Assembly (NCBI GenBank): GCA_024803745.1
Contig: JANJXV010000004.1
Location: 40,492,358 to 40,556,357 of the forward strand
Origin: Megascapheus bottae
Taxonomy: Eukaryota > Chordata > Mammalia > Rodentia > Geomyidae
Length of the DNA stretch: 64,000 nt
Reading direction: 5' to 3'
The notes under the pieces are model-generated. The model made no database searches and was not told the origin of the DNA. It saw nothing but the letters and a program-made list of their open reading frames with translations. Positions 1-9,600 of the stretch are shown in pieces. The position numbers were made by a program, and so were the translations under genes. Each line of letters starts with the position of its first letter. The stretch's first letter is position 1.

Positions 1-50
1 AACCAGTGTTTTTCTTGTCTCTTCCTCCTCTCCCCCCTACTTCTTTTAAA

Positions 51-245
51 ATGGTACCAGGGTTTGAACTCCGAGCCTTGCACTTCCTAGACAAACACTC
101 TACCATCAAAACACATCTCTAGCCCATTTTGCTCTGGTTGTTATTGAGATGAGGTTTCATGGGCTGTCCTAGGCCACTAGCTTTCTATTTTCATTTTCTC
201 GTAGTTACTGGACTGATAGGTGTGTGCTACTCTACCCAGATTCCT
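51..245 (-). repeat. B1-dID-like SINE, antisense
   Basis: Read on the minus strand this is a B1-type (7SL-derived) unit (126-245) followed by an ID/tRNA-like unit (51-125, with 'ggtttgaactccgagccttgcac' style box-B surroundings). It is heavily diverged, so it is an old copy. The order B1 then ID matches B1-dID elements known from several rodent lineages; the exact subfamily is not assigned. Confidence 0.6.
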
Positions 246-247
246 GC

Positions 248-515
248 TAGGGAGATGGAGTCTTGCAGACTTTTTTGTTCAGGACATGAAGTACAATTCT
301 CTCATTTATAGCTTCTCTACATCCCCAGTGTCATCCCATATAGCTTGTACCGCACACACGTGCCACTGCACCACTGCATCCAGCTATTTGTTAAGAAAGA
401 GTCTTACTCATTTGAGCTCAGTGTGTGTGTGGGGGGAGGCATGTTCCTTGAACTGTATCCATCCCATCGTCAGCCTCTCAAATCGCTCGGATTACAGGCA
501 CAAGCTACCAACACC
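248..515 (-). repeat. Two diverged B1 monomers, antisense
   Basis: Two consecutive antisense B1-like units (about 248-390 and 390-515). The second retains the diagnostic 'cggattacaggcacaagc' segment; the first is poorly preserved. Both begin with an antisense 'gag..agtctt' tail region. Confidence 0.5.
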
Positions 516-810
516 AACTCTGCTTGTGGCATCATTGCTTCATGCTTCAGTCAAAATATCAGTAGACCCTGAAGGTAGAGAAGATAAGTGAGCCACAGTG
601 CCAGGTTCCAGTGGGGGAAGAATAGAATTGCAAGTAAACTCATAGAGACAGGAGTCTGGCAATGCAGAAAGGAAATCAAGTTTAACATGGGAATCAAAAC
701 ATTACTGCAGCCTCGTGTTGAAGGTGACTCTATCTGGACTTGAGGAACAGAGATGGAATAAACTGTTTGAGGTATGATAATGTTGGGAAACAATAATTCC
801 CCCACCCCCA

Positions 811-1040
811 CCCCGGGTTGTGGGGCTTGGACTCTGGGCCTGAGTGCTGTCCCTGAGCTCTTCAGCTCAAGGCTACTGTCCTACCTTTGAGCCACATTAC
901 CACTTCCAGGTTTTCTAGTGATTAACTGGAGATAAGAGTCTCATGGACTTTTTAGTGCTTGGGCTGGATTTGAACTTTGATCCTCAGATCTCAGCCTCCT
1001 GAGTAGCTAGGATTACAGGCGTGAACCACTGTGCCCGGCC
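811..1040 (-). repeat. B1-Geo composite SINE, antisense (near full length)
   Basis: On the minus strand: a 7SL/B1 head ('gccgggcacagtggttcacgc'-like, ending at 1040), the linker that reads 'tctccagttaatcac', and the right unit ending in 'cagcccaggcccagagtccaagcccc'. It belongs to family B, the most abundant SINE in the window. The flanking stretches 516-810 and 1041-1884 hold no repeat I recognise. Confidence 0.85.
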
Positions 1041-1884
1041 AAAATTTTTAGAAATCATAATAATAAAAAAACAAAAAAACCAACAATATTTCTTTGACTT
1101 TTGGGAATGTTTTGGATAGAACTCAATGAGCGAATGGGTAATGTGGATCTCTGATAAAGGGCCACCTGCCCTCCCGAGGCCCAGCTGCTATGGGGGATGT
1201 ACACTAGAAATGGCTTTGTGAGGTATTGGGCTAAGCCAGGCTCAATTGGCCTTCTAGCCAACTCTGTACTATCTCAAGGAGGTAAGGAAGGCTGATGGAG
1301 GTTAGGGAGAATGAAGAAACTGGAGACCAGAAAAGCCTGAGAAGGGGACATAGAAGTGTGGTTCTGTAGATATGGATTTCCCCCGGCTGGTGCAAATCCA
1401 TACAGAAGCCAGTGAGCTTCGATATCCTTCTTTTTTCTCTGGAGATGCCCCAGAAGCAGGCGCAAGCCCAGGGGAGTGGGGAAGGAGCATTTGAATGGAC
1501 TGAACTTGGGTTTCTGCCCTCCCATAGAAGGAAGGCTTTTACTACAGATGAAACTAAGATATATGAAAAAGATTTCTTATTTTATACAAAGCTTTATGCC
1601 CACTTCACTGATAACTGACTTACTGGTGGTAAACACTGTTTATGGAGGGAATGGTATAATATCTGCCTTCATCTGTCCAGCCCTCAGAGCAGTACCACAA
1701 TGGCAGGTGACAGATCTCTTTGGCCATTTGTCCTCATCAGTGCTCAGGGCTGCCCACATCTCAGGTGGTGTGGCCAGTCTGGACGCCTTCTTTTAGAGGC
1801 TAAGAGCATGAAGAATCTTGAAAAGTTATGAAAATTTCTTATGTCAAGTTATACCTTTCCCCAGAGCTTCAGGACTGGATTCAC
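1041..1884. other. Unique DNA, nothing recognised
   Basis: About 840 bp without a recognisable repeat, RNA gene or coding signature. The short reading frames here overlap one another in several frames and resemble no family I know. Confidence 0.5.
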
Positions 1885-2114
1885 GGCTGGGCACAGGTGG
1901 CTTGTAATGCTAGCCTCTCAGGAGGCTGAGATCTGAGGATCGTGGTTTGAAGCCAAGCTTGGGCAGGAAAGTCCATGAGACTGTTATCTCCAATTAACTG
2001 CAAAAAGCTGAAAGTAGAGCTGTGGCTCAAGTGGTAGAATGCTAGCCTTGAGAATAAGTTTAGTGGCAGTACCCAAGTCCAGAGTTCAAGTCCTAGGACT
2101 GGCAAAAAAAAAAA
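1885..2114 (+). repeat. B1-Geo composite SINE, sense
   Basis: Starts 'ggctgggcacaggtggct' (B1 head), followed by 'ctcaggaggctgagatctgaggatc', the linker 'ttatctccaattaac', then the right unit with 'gtggctcaagtggtagaatgc' and 'gagttcaagtcc'. It ends in a poly-A tail at 2104-2114. Confidence 0.88.
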
Positions 2115-2359
2115 GATAAAAAGAAAAAAGAAGAACTAGATATCCATCTACCTTCTATACACTTGGTTTTAAATGTCCTCATCAGCTATCCCAGGCCTGC
2201 TGCTTTTAGTTTCTGTCTAGTCAATGGTTCTACCCTCCTCTTGGGGGTAAAAAGCAGACTCTGACCATCTGTGATGCTTTCTGTCTCCTCTAGAATCTTT
2301 AATTTCACAGGAGTAACAACAATAATACTAATAGCTTTCAGTGAATCTGGGACTGTTAT

Positions 2360-2525
2360 TGTTTGAAGAAACTTTATGTTAACATGTTAAATCCCTTATA
2401 CTATTTTATGATTTAATCCCACCATGCTTTGGGAACTAGCTTTGTGGTCATTGCTCTTTGACCCATGCAGGAACTCAGGTGAAATGAGACTTAGTCACTC
2501 CAAGCCAGCAGCAACAAGTGGTCCA
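2360..2525 (-). repeat. MIR fragment, antisense
   Basis: Contains a diverged series of the MIR core in the reverse orientation: 'aacatgttaaatccc', 'ttagtcactc', and 'agcagcaacaagtgg'. MIRs are old mammal-wide tRNA-derived SINEs; divergence is high, so the boundaries are soft. Confidence 0.45.
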
Positions 2526-2599
2526 GCACAGCACTGTGTCCTGTGACCAACTGCCCTTTCCAGCACCTGTTGTACCAGAGAAATTTTTTCTTATTTTTT

Positions 2600-2710
2600 T
2601 TTCACTTGTGGACAATAATCTCACAGAGCAGGAATTTCCTGCTTGTTGTTTTAGTCCTCCAACCTAGCAAGGGCCTGGTCCCTATCACTGATGTATGATG
2701 AGTTGACTTT
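2600..2710 (+). repeat. L2 3'-end fragment
   Basis: Shows the typical L2 3' series 'gacaataatctcacagagcagg...ttt', 'ctgcttgttgttttag', and 'agggcctgg'. It is old, truncated and without coding content. Confidence 0.45.
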
Positions 2711-2850
2711 CAGTTGAAACAATGTCATAGGAAGATACTTCAGGATTGTTCTAATGCAACGGAGTCATAGAGCCGGACAGCACCTTAGAACTGATGGGCT
2801 CCTGGACATAGTTGACCTGGAGGAAAGAGTTAAGGAGGCTATACAAAGCA

Positions 2851-2925
2851 AGGCTGGAGGCTTGACTCAAGGTAGAGTACTTCCCTAGCAAGTGTGAGGC
2901 CCTCATTCAAACCTGCTCTGACAAA
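2851..2925 (+). repeat. ID-like tRNA-derived SINE unit
   Basis: Has the ID layout 'ggcttgactcaaggtagagtactt...cctagcaagtgtgaggccct' with a degraded box B ('cattcaaac'). Probably the dID half of an old B1-dID element. Confidence 0.5.
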
Positions 2926-3267
2926 TTAGCAGCTTGTAAATCTTCTCAGAATCTGTTTTCCAGGCGAGGTGAAGCAGGTTACTACCATGCAAACCCAGCT
3001 TTTCTTGTGATTTGGAGTTGTAGACCCGCAGCCTGGCTGGCCTTCAGCTCTTGGCTATCTCTGCAGTGTCCTTAGGTATCAGAAGTCCCCATCCACCAGA
3101 AGACCAGAATCTCCCCAGCACCTTGCCAAGAGGTCTCTTGAATGAACAGCCCGCGCGGAATCAGCATCCACCCACTCTGACATACGTCACCGCAGTCCAG
3201 CAGCATTCAGAGTCACTGAGGCACATGTGTTCCTATTGAGAGTGCCAAAGCAGGAAGCTAAGAAAGG

Positions 3268-3358
3268 ACTTTTTTTTTTTTTGTCCGCACTGGTGTTTGA
3301 ACTCAGGGAAATGACTTCGTGGTCAGGTACTCTTCCAGTTAAGCTGCACACTGGCTCT
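3268..3358 (-). repeat. ID-like SINE unit, antisense
   Basis: A poly-T run (about 3270-3282) followed by 'tgtttgaactcaggg' and 'tcttccagttaagctgca' is an antisense ID-type unit with its A-tail. Diverged. Confidence 0.5.
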
Positions 3359-3445
3359 TTTTGCTTTAAATATTTTTCAGATTAGGTTATTCACTTTTTC
3401 CTTGGATGAACTGCCACTGTGATCTGCCTATTTACACCTTTTGTC

Positions 3446-3446
<1 letters not shown>

Positions 3447-3491
<45 letters not shown>
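3447..3491. repeat. (TG)n microsatellite at a SINE tail
   Basis: Uninterrupted TG dinucleotides of about 45 bp directly abut the tail end of the antisense SINE at 3492. Read in the SINE's own sense this is a (CA)n tail. Confidence 0.98.
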
Positions 3492-3492
<1 letters not shown>

Positions 3493-3692
3493 TTGAATTC
3501 AGAACCTGAGTGCTAACCTTTAGCTGTTTTGCTCAAGGCTGCCATACTACCCCTTCTGGCTTTCTGGAGTTTGATTAGAGGTAAGAGTCTCATAGACTTT
3601 TCTGCCTGGCCTGGCTTTGAGCCTTGACCCTCATCAGCTCTCAGCCTTTTCGGTAGTTATGAGTACAGATAGGAGCCATCTGTGTCTGGCTT
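3492..3692 (-). repeat. B1-Geo composite SINE, antisense
   Basis: Contains the minus-strand right unit ('gaattcagaacctgagtgc' end), the linker ('ttgattagaggtaagagtct') and a diverged B1 head ending in 'gtgtctggc'. Its tail joins the (TG)n array. Confidence 0.8.
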
Positions 3693-3841
3693 GTTTTTCC
3701 TCACTATTTTTAATGATTCTCTGAATATCAGTATGCCTAAAATGTTCTTTCTGAGTTCAGAATTTAATTAAGATTGATATCAGAAGTATTCAAGGATATC
3801 AACTCCCCAGAAAGATTTTTTTCTTATAGATAATACATGAT

Positions 3842-4034
3842 GGGGGTTGGGAATTTGGCCTAGTGGAAGAGTGCGTGCCTAGCATTCACAAAGCCCTGGA
3901 TTCTATTCTTTGGTACCACATACACAGAAAAAGCCAGAAGTGGTGCCATAACTCAAGTGGTAGAGTGCTAGCCTTGAGAAAGCCAAAGGACAGTGCTCAG
4001 GCCCTGAGTTCAAGTCCCAGGATTGGCAAAAAAT
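3842..4034 (+). repeat. IDL-Geo SINE, sense
   Basis: ID head 'gggaatttggcctagtgg' with box B region 'ctggattctattctttgg', A-rich linker 'acacagaaaaa', then the Geo unit from 'gccagaagtggtg' to 'gttcaagtcccaggattggc' and a short A tail. Full length and moderately diverged. Confidence 0.88.
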
Positions 4035-4097
4035 AATATACAATCATTGCGTACATTTTGAGGAGAAAGGAAAAGGAACATTGTATTTTCACAAGCA

Positions 4098-4277
4098 GAC
4101 ACTTCTCTTTGGCCTCAGGGCCTTTGCATGATGTCCTTGGCTGGAAATGTGTTTCTCTCTGAATTTTCCATGGCCAGATCCATTGAATCATTCAGAATCA
4201 GTTGTCATTTCCTCAGAGATATCCTCTATGACCTGACTCATAACAGCCACTCTCTATCAAATTATTCTATTTATTCA
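4098..4277 (+). repeat. L2 3' region, first part
   Basis: Runs through the recognisable L2 sequence 'ctcagggcctttgca', 'tgtcatttcctcagaga' and 'tcactctctatc'-like motifs ('ccactctctatcaaatta'). Interrupted at about 4277 by an L1 fragment; the distal L2 end seems to resume near 5442. Confidence 0.65.
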
Positions 4278-4620
4278 TTTGTTTCCATTTTCTGGAGTTC
4301 GTTTCCATAGATATTATTTTTCATGATCAGATGCACATACGCATTGCACTTTGTTTCCTTTCCTAAGAGTGTCCTCCATTAGGACACTCTTAGGAGTGTA
4401 TGTGAATGCCTAAAGTTCTGTATAATTGCTCATATTCTAGTATAGTTTAGATCTAGTTTCTGCATAGGAGAGAAAAGATGTGACCTTTGTGTCTCTGAGT
4501 TTGGCTTACCTTGACATGACTTGTTCTAGGTCTACTTTTTCTACAAGTGACATATTATTCTTCCTAATGGCCATGTAAAGTCTATTGTAAATTGTTATGT
4601 TTAAAGCTTTTCTTGTAAAG
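4278..4620 (-). repeat. L1 3' fragment, antisense
   Basis: Aligns by eye, in reverse, with the L1 segment at about 31025-31300: the shared series is 'ctggagttc', 'gatcagatgc', 'aagagtgtcctcc', 'tgtgaatgc', 'tagatct', 'gtttggctt' and 'ttgttctaggtc'. It contains the small perfect hairpin at 4361-4395. Confidence 0.7.
4361..4395. repeat. Perfect 14-bp inverted repeat (hairpin)
   Basis: Left arm 4361-4374 (tcctaagagtgtcc), a 7-nt spacer, right arm 4382-4395 (ggacactcttagga). The related L1 at 31170-31200 has only one arm, so the second looks locally created. Confidence 0.95.
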
Positions 4621-4638
4621 ACTAGCATCTGAAATCTT

Positions 4639-4678
4639 CCTCTGTCTCTGTCTCTGTCTCTGTCTCTCTGTCTCTGTC

Positions 4679-4721
<43 letters not shown>
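4639..4721. repeat. (TCTG)n/(TCTGTC)n microsatellite
   Basis: A mixed TCTGTC and pure TCTG array of about 83 bp at the tail side of the antisense SINE that follows. Confidence 0.95.
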
Positions 4722-4729
4722 ATGTATAT

Positions 4730-4915
4730 GCATGCCAGAACTGGGAAATGAACTTGAAGCCACAGAGCTCTCCTGTAACTTTTTCATTTAAGCCTGGTGT
4801 CTAACCACTTTAGCCTCACTCCCACTTCTGCCTTTTTTTTTTCTGGGGTTCAGGCTCCTCAGATCTCAGCCTCCTACTTAGCTGGGATTACAGGTGTGAG
4901 CTACCATGCCCAGCT
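4730..4915 (-). repeat. B1-Geo composite SINE, antisense, degraded
   Basis: The right-unit half (4730-4830) is diverged; the B1 head half is clear at 4838-4915 ('ctcagatctcagcctcct...gggattacaggtgtgagc'). A poly-T stretch sits between them at 4833-4842. Confidence 0.6.
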
Positions 4916-4917
4916 GA

Positions 4918-5168
4918 CATCTTTTTTTTTTAATTAAAGAGTTTCTTAACATTGCTTTTTACATCATATTTCAAATGTTGTGTTTAACAAATAAGTATTC
5001 AAGAGGGGAATCTGTATATACAATCACTGGCACGTAGATTTTAGAGCATAATCAAATTAAGCTGAGGGTTTGTATGTCAGATTTTTTTTAATATTATTTT
5101 ATTGCGGGAATAATGTGTAGAGGGGTTACAGTTACATTTTTCATCTTGTAGGTGCACATTGCCCTTCG
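4918..5168 (-). repeat. L1 3' ends, antisense (two pieces)
   Basis: 4918-5080 matches, in reverse, the last part of the L1 at 36980-37165 ('caaataagtattcaag', 'acaatcactgg', 'gggtttgtatgtca'). 5081-5168 resembles a different L1 3' end ('agaggggttacagttac', 'gtaggtgcac') also seen at 53350 and 11900. Each starts with a T-rich tail. Confidence 0.7.
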
Positions 5169-5175
5169 TGAAATC

Positions 5176-5424
5176 TTTTCTTTTTTCTTTTTTTTTTTTT
5201 TGTTTGTGGGGGTGTCATGGGCTTGAAATCTGGTCCTGGACACTGTCTCTAAGCTCTTCAGCTCAAGGCTACCACCTTGAGCCATAGCCCCACTTCCCGT
5301 TTTCTAGTGATTAATTGGAGAAAAGAGTCTGAAGTTCTTTAGTGCCCAGGCTGGCTTTGAACTGTGATCCTCAGATCTCAGCCTCCTGAGTAGCTAGGTT
5401 TACAGGCTTGAGCCACTGTGCCTG
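5176..5424 (-). repeat. B1-Geo composite SINE with target duplication
   Basis: Full-length antisense copy with a long T-rich tail (5176-5201). It is flanked by gtgaaatc at 5168-5175 and 5425-5432, consistent with a target-site duplication. Confidence 0.85.
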
Positions 5425-5441
5425 GTGAAATCGTTCTTATT

Positions 5442-5545
5442 TACAGGAATCTCTGCTGTCTTGTTTAGTGTTGTAGATTCAGCATTAGGCCTAGAGCCTA
5501 GCACATAATGGGCGATCCAACACTGTTTGCAGGATGGATAATCTT
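5442..5545 (+). repeat. L2 3' terminus, second part
   Basis: Reads as the L2 end ('cctagagcctagcacataatgg...gatccaaca'), and probably continues the L2 piece ending at 4277 after the intervening insertions. The following 5546-6330 stretch holds nothing I recognise. Confidence 0.55.
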
Positions 5546-6332
5546 CGGGTTACCCACACACCTGGCTACTCACCAGTATTTCTTCCTCCTGTCCTCTCAG
5601 TGGGGTCAAAGCACTTGCTGGTGTCAAGGACACAAGTTTCATTTAGCTTTCTTTTCCCATCTTTTGTCCTTTGCCACGGTGTGAGTCAGCGCACAGTGGC
5701 TCACTCCCTCCAATGGTAGGAGATAGAATACTACAATTTGAACATTTCTTACCCAACCAACACAAAAGAATTGCAGGGAAAAGTATAGACAAGGAGGACT
5801 TGTTCTTCACTTAAGACTGGTATAAATTACACATGGTGTTGTTTTTCAAGATTAACTTAGATTTGACTTACAATTTTAATGAAAGATTAGCTAGGTTTTC
5901 CCCACGAAGTTTGTAGTCGGGGTGGGGGAGGGGCTCCTGGGTTTGGACAGGTTGCTTCCTCTTTGTTGAATGGCTTTGGAGAACGTTTTTCCAGGTGTGC
6001 AGGGTGATTTCTGCTCAAGAGATTGGAAATAAGTTCTGAATTCTACTGTGACTACACTGTACAAGGTCTGGTCAAAGATAAATATTAAATGAGGTGAGGA
6101 GTTATTTTTAATGGCTTAATGAATGTTTAAGCAATATAAGCGTACAACCCTCACTAAAATGTTAAATATTGACTAGAGCAAAGGTAAATATTACTTAAAT
6201 GAATAGTGTAAACTGGGCAGTCAGAATTGAATAAAACAGATGGTGATTACAGAAAGATTAACATGTACACAAGAAGACATTTAATAAAGCTCCAGCCTCA
6301 AAGTGGACATTCATTATTTTTTCAGATAATAG

Positions 6333-6351
6333 ACTCTCTCTCTCTCTCTCT

Positions 6352-6433
<82 letters not shown>
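6333..6433. repeat. (CT)n-(CA)n compound microsatellite
   Basis: About 70 bp of CT, with one 'catt' interruption near 6354, passes into about 31 bp of CA. It lies at the tail side of the antisense B1 at 6434. Confidence 0.98.
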
Positions 6434-6434
<1 letters not shown>

Positions 6435-6570
6435 CCGGGTTTTTTGGAAGCCTATTTGGCTATGTAATTCAAGCTAGCCTTGAAGTTGCTATGCTACGCA
6501 GATCAACCTGGTCTTCTACCTCAGCCAACAGAGATCTGAGATTACAGGTATACACTACCATGCCAGGCTT
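6434..6570 (-). repeat. B1 SINE, antisense
   Basis: Monomeric B1-like unit: 'ttggctatgtaattcaagctagcc', 'gagattacaggtatacactacc', ending 'atgccaggct'. No right-hand unit is present. Confidence 0.65.
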
Positions 6571-7012
6571 AAATAAAACCTTTTTTGATGGCTGGGTTTC
6601 ATCCCTGTTGTTTCTGTTTTCCTACCAAAAGTATGGCTTTAGGAAGACTCTAGTCGAAAGACCTGTTTTCTTACAAAATTCTCCTTTAGGTATGGTGACA
6701 CTGTTGGCTTGTCACTTGCACATTGATAAAATTAGATGAATCTTTTTCTGATACCAGAGGTCCCTTAATAACAATCTGGTTTCCTTATTCAAAATATTTG
6801 GACAAGTTTAGTACAGGATGATTTAAAGAAATCACTCAGCTGAACTAACAGTTGACAGCAAATTGGAAAGCCAAATTTGAACAATGCTGTTATTGAAGAT
6901 GAAGTATTGCTAAATCATGTCATCTTTTAAGGTTTCCATTCCTAAAAGTCAGTGCTATACAGATCCTTCGCTGCTGTGTTTGCAGAGTGCTCCTTATCCT
7001 CTGTCCCCTCCC

Positions 7013-7035
7013 TTTCTTTCTTTCTTTCTTTCTTC

Positions 7036-7107
<72 letters not shown>
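7013..7107. repeat. (TTTC)n microsatellite
   Basis: About 95 bp of TTTC units with one TTCC unit near 7034, directly joined to the tail of the next SINE. Confidence 0.98.
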
Positions 7108-7332
7108 TTGTGGGTCGTAGGGCTTGAACTTGGCCTGGACGATGTCCCTGAGTTCTTCAGCTCAAGGCTACCACCCTACTCTTGAGCCAAGCCCCACTTC
7201 CCATTTTTCTAGGGGTTAATTGGAGATAAGAGTCTCAGGTCCTTTTGTGCCCAGGCTGGCTTTGAACCTTGATCTTCAGATCTCAGCCTCTCGAGTAGCT
7301 AGGATTACAGGTGTGAGCCACCGTGTCTGGCT
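7108..7332 (-). repeat. B1-Geo composite SINE, antisense
   Basis: Well preserved family-B copy whose tail is the (TTTC)n array. Contains 'tgagttcttcagctcaagg', 'gttaattggagataagagtc' and 'gattacaggtgtgagccacc'. Confidence 0.88.
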
Positions 7333-7910
7333 TTCCTCTGTTCCTTTTCTCATCCAGGTTAACTCCAGCCACCTCCTCTAGGCTTACTCCAGCTCACCCA
7401 TCTTTCATGGTAGCAGGTGGGCCTGTCCTCAGGCCACTGTAATTTGAGGCTTGCTGCCCAAGCCAGCTGGTCCCTCTTTTGTTACAAGTTACCCTCAAGA
7501 GGCTGTCTGTCACCTCTGGAACCTCACCCCCTCATCGATACCACCCTGGAAGACTTGTGTCTACTTTTGTCTAAGACTTTGTGTGGAGTTCGAGCAGTCA
7601 TTCACACAAGACTTCTTTAGCCTTGTACATTGACAAGGGTTCTGGAGGGGAACTGGGCTCAGGTGCAGCTACAGATCGCTGAAGGGTTTGCTCCAAAGAG
7701 CTGGTTGGAGGACTAGGACTATTTGAGAGACATCTAGAGTAGAGCCCTGCTGGGATTTAGTGAAAGACTGAGTAGAGAAGAAAAAGGAAGGTTCTCTTTT
7801 GGGTACAGGATGTGCAGGGATGTGTATATCAGGATGGGATATGTTGGGGACTGAGAGGGAGATTAGAATGAGGGCAGTGGGCCGCTATATCTGCATGCTT
7901 GCACTGCCTA
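7333..7910. other. Unique DNA, nothing recognised
   Basis: No repeat, RNA gene or convincing exon seen. Reading frames at 7417-7633 overlap in two frames and carry no family signature. Confidence 0.45.
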
Positions 7911-8330
7911 TTATGGGTTGGATGGTGCCTTCCCCCATTCACATGTTCCGATTATGACCTCCAGTGCCTTCGATGACATCTTGTTTGAAAACAGGAGCTT
8001 TGCAGATAGCATTAAGTAAGGTGTCATTAGGGTGGGCTGTAGTTCAAGATGTGCTGTGGAAGATGGGGAAATCTGGACAGAGAGACAGGTGTGCACAGGA
8101 AGAGGACCCCAGGTGAGGATGAAGCCCGAAACAGCAACTATGCATCTCCATGCAAGCCACAGAGCCATCCAAAGCTCAAACAGGTTGGACCAGATCCTCT
8201 CATACACCATTTGGAGAGTTCCTGGCTCTGCCAACACTTTTGTTTTGAACTTGTGGTTTCCAGGCTGTGGGGAGATAAATTGCATTGTTCTAAGCTATCC
8301 AGTCAGTATTGCTTCGCTCTAGCAGCTCCC
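7911..8330 (+). repeat. MLT1-like MaLR LTR, sense
   Basis: Shows the usual order of a MaLR solo LTR: 'ttatgggttggatgg' start region, 'gagctttgcagatag', 'gggtgggct', 'gaagatggggaaat' and a distal 'ctgtggggagataaattgcattgttctaag' that parallels the LTR end. Old, non-coding, no internal retroviral genes. Confidence 0.55.
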
Positions 8331-8440
8331 CCAAAAGAAAACAAGGCCCAAATGTCTACACAGCTGAAGATGCGTGGTAGCCCTTGATGTGCTAGATAAA
8401 GCCCTTTACGTAGACAGTGGGGTGGACACAGGTCTTTTTC

Positions 8441-8670
8441 TTTTTTTGTCCATTGTGGGGCATGAACTCTGGGCCTGGGCCCTGTTCCTGAGCTCTTCAG
8501 CTCAAGGCTAGCTCCCTACCACTTTGGGCTACAAAGCCATTTCTGGTTTTCTGGTGGTTAATCGGAGTTGAGTCTCATGGTCTTTAGTGCCTGGGCTGAC
8601 TTTGAACTGTGATCCTCAGATCTCAGCCTCGTGAGTAGCTAGGATTACAGACGTGAACCATCAGTACTCA
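8441..8670 (-). repeat. B1-Geo composite SINE with target duplication
   Basis: Near full-length antisense copy. Flanks 'acacaggtctttt' (from 8427) and 'acacagatctttt' (from 8674) differ at one base and look like a target-site duplication. Confidence 0.85.
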
Positions 8671-8674
8671 GAGA

Positions 8675-9325
8675 CACAGATCTTTTCTTTCTGACCATTT
8701 TCTCTGGAGAACTATTTCTCTGCTGCTCAGTCTGGTCTCAGGGGACCTGAAAATTGTGGTGTTATCTTCTCCAGCTTGTAGACAGTCTCACTGTAGCAAA
8801 AAAACAAATTTAATAAACACTCATGGAAAAATTAAAGCAAAGCAGAGACAAGAAGCAGTCAGAGAAAATGTCCTGGGTTCTAGTACCCAGGGCTCATGTG
8901 AACCAAATTGAATTCATATTCACCCAACATTGGCATTTTTAACAATTAATTTACTGTTTTTTTTTTAAATCGGCTCAATGGAGAGAAAGAATCTGTACAG
9001 AACTTCTAGGAATTCTCTAGCCAGGATCCTTCCCAGCTCTGTGATGCAGGATTTTCTGCATTTGCTTCTGAGTGCTTGAGTTATCACCTCCCTTCAAAGG
9101 AATGAAATGCTGAAATACATTAAGAAAAGAACAGGGTAAGAACAGAACACTGGGGAGCCCAGGAAGCAGAAAGCCAGGAAAGATTGATAATGGAGAGAAG
9201 GTGGGAGAGAAAGTCATAATTCCAGAACAGGAGACGACAAGACAAAGCAATGTTGTGCCTAGCAGAACATCCATCAAGCAAAAGGTAAAAATACCATCCT
9301 TGAATCTGTCCTCTAGGAAGCAGTA
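8675..9325. other. Unique DNA, nothing recognised
   Basis: No repeat or gene recognised across about 650 bp. Confidence 0.4.
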
Positions 9326-9326
9326 T

Positions 9327-9600
9327 TAATCACCCATTACTGTAGAATGAATCACTCCATAGCAGCTTCACACACAAACATCTCATACCGTTCACGAGTG
9401 TCAGCAGTCTGTGAGAGGCTGAGATGCTAGTCCTGGCCTCAGCTGAGTTTGTAGCCACACAAACACCCAGGGCTCCAGTCTTTGAAGGTCTGACTGCTTG
9501 GAGGATCTGCTTCCAAACGAATGTTGGCTGAAGGCTTCTGTTCCTCTCCAAGGGCCTCTCCGTGAGACTAAAGTCACAGCAGTTTCTAACATAGCCTTGA
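9327..9600 (-). repeat. MaLR-like LTR fragment, antisense
   Basis: Order of motifs ('acccattactgtagaatgaat', 'ggctgagatgctagtcctgg', 'ggaggatctgcttccaa', 'gggcctctcc', 'aaagtcacagc') parallels the reverse of old MaLR LTRs. Exact subfamily not assigned. Confidence 0.4.

Noticed and set aside
6227..6739. 170-codon frame with Ser/Leu and His/Thr repeats
   Set aside because: Translation of a (CT)n-(CA)n microsatellite and a B1 element.
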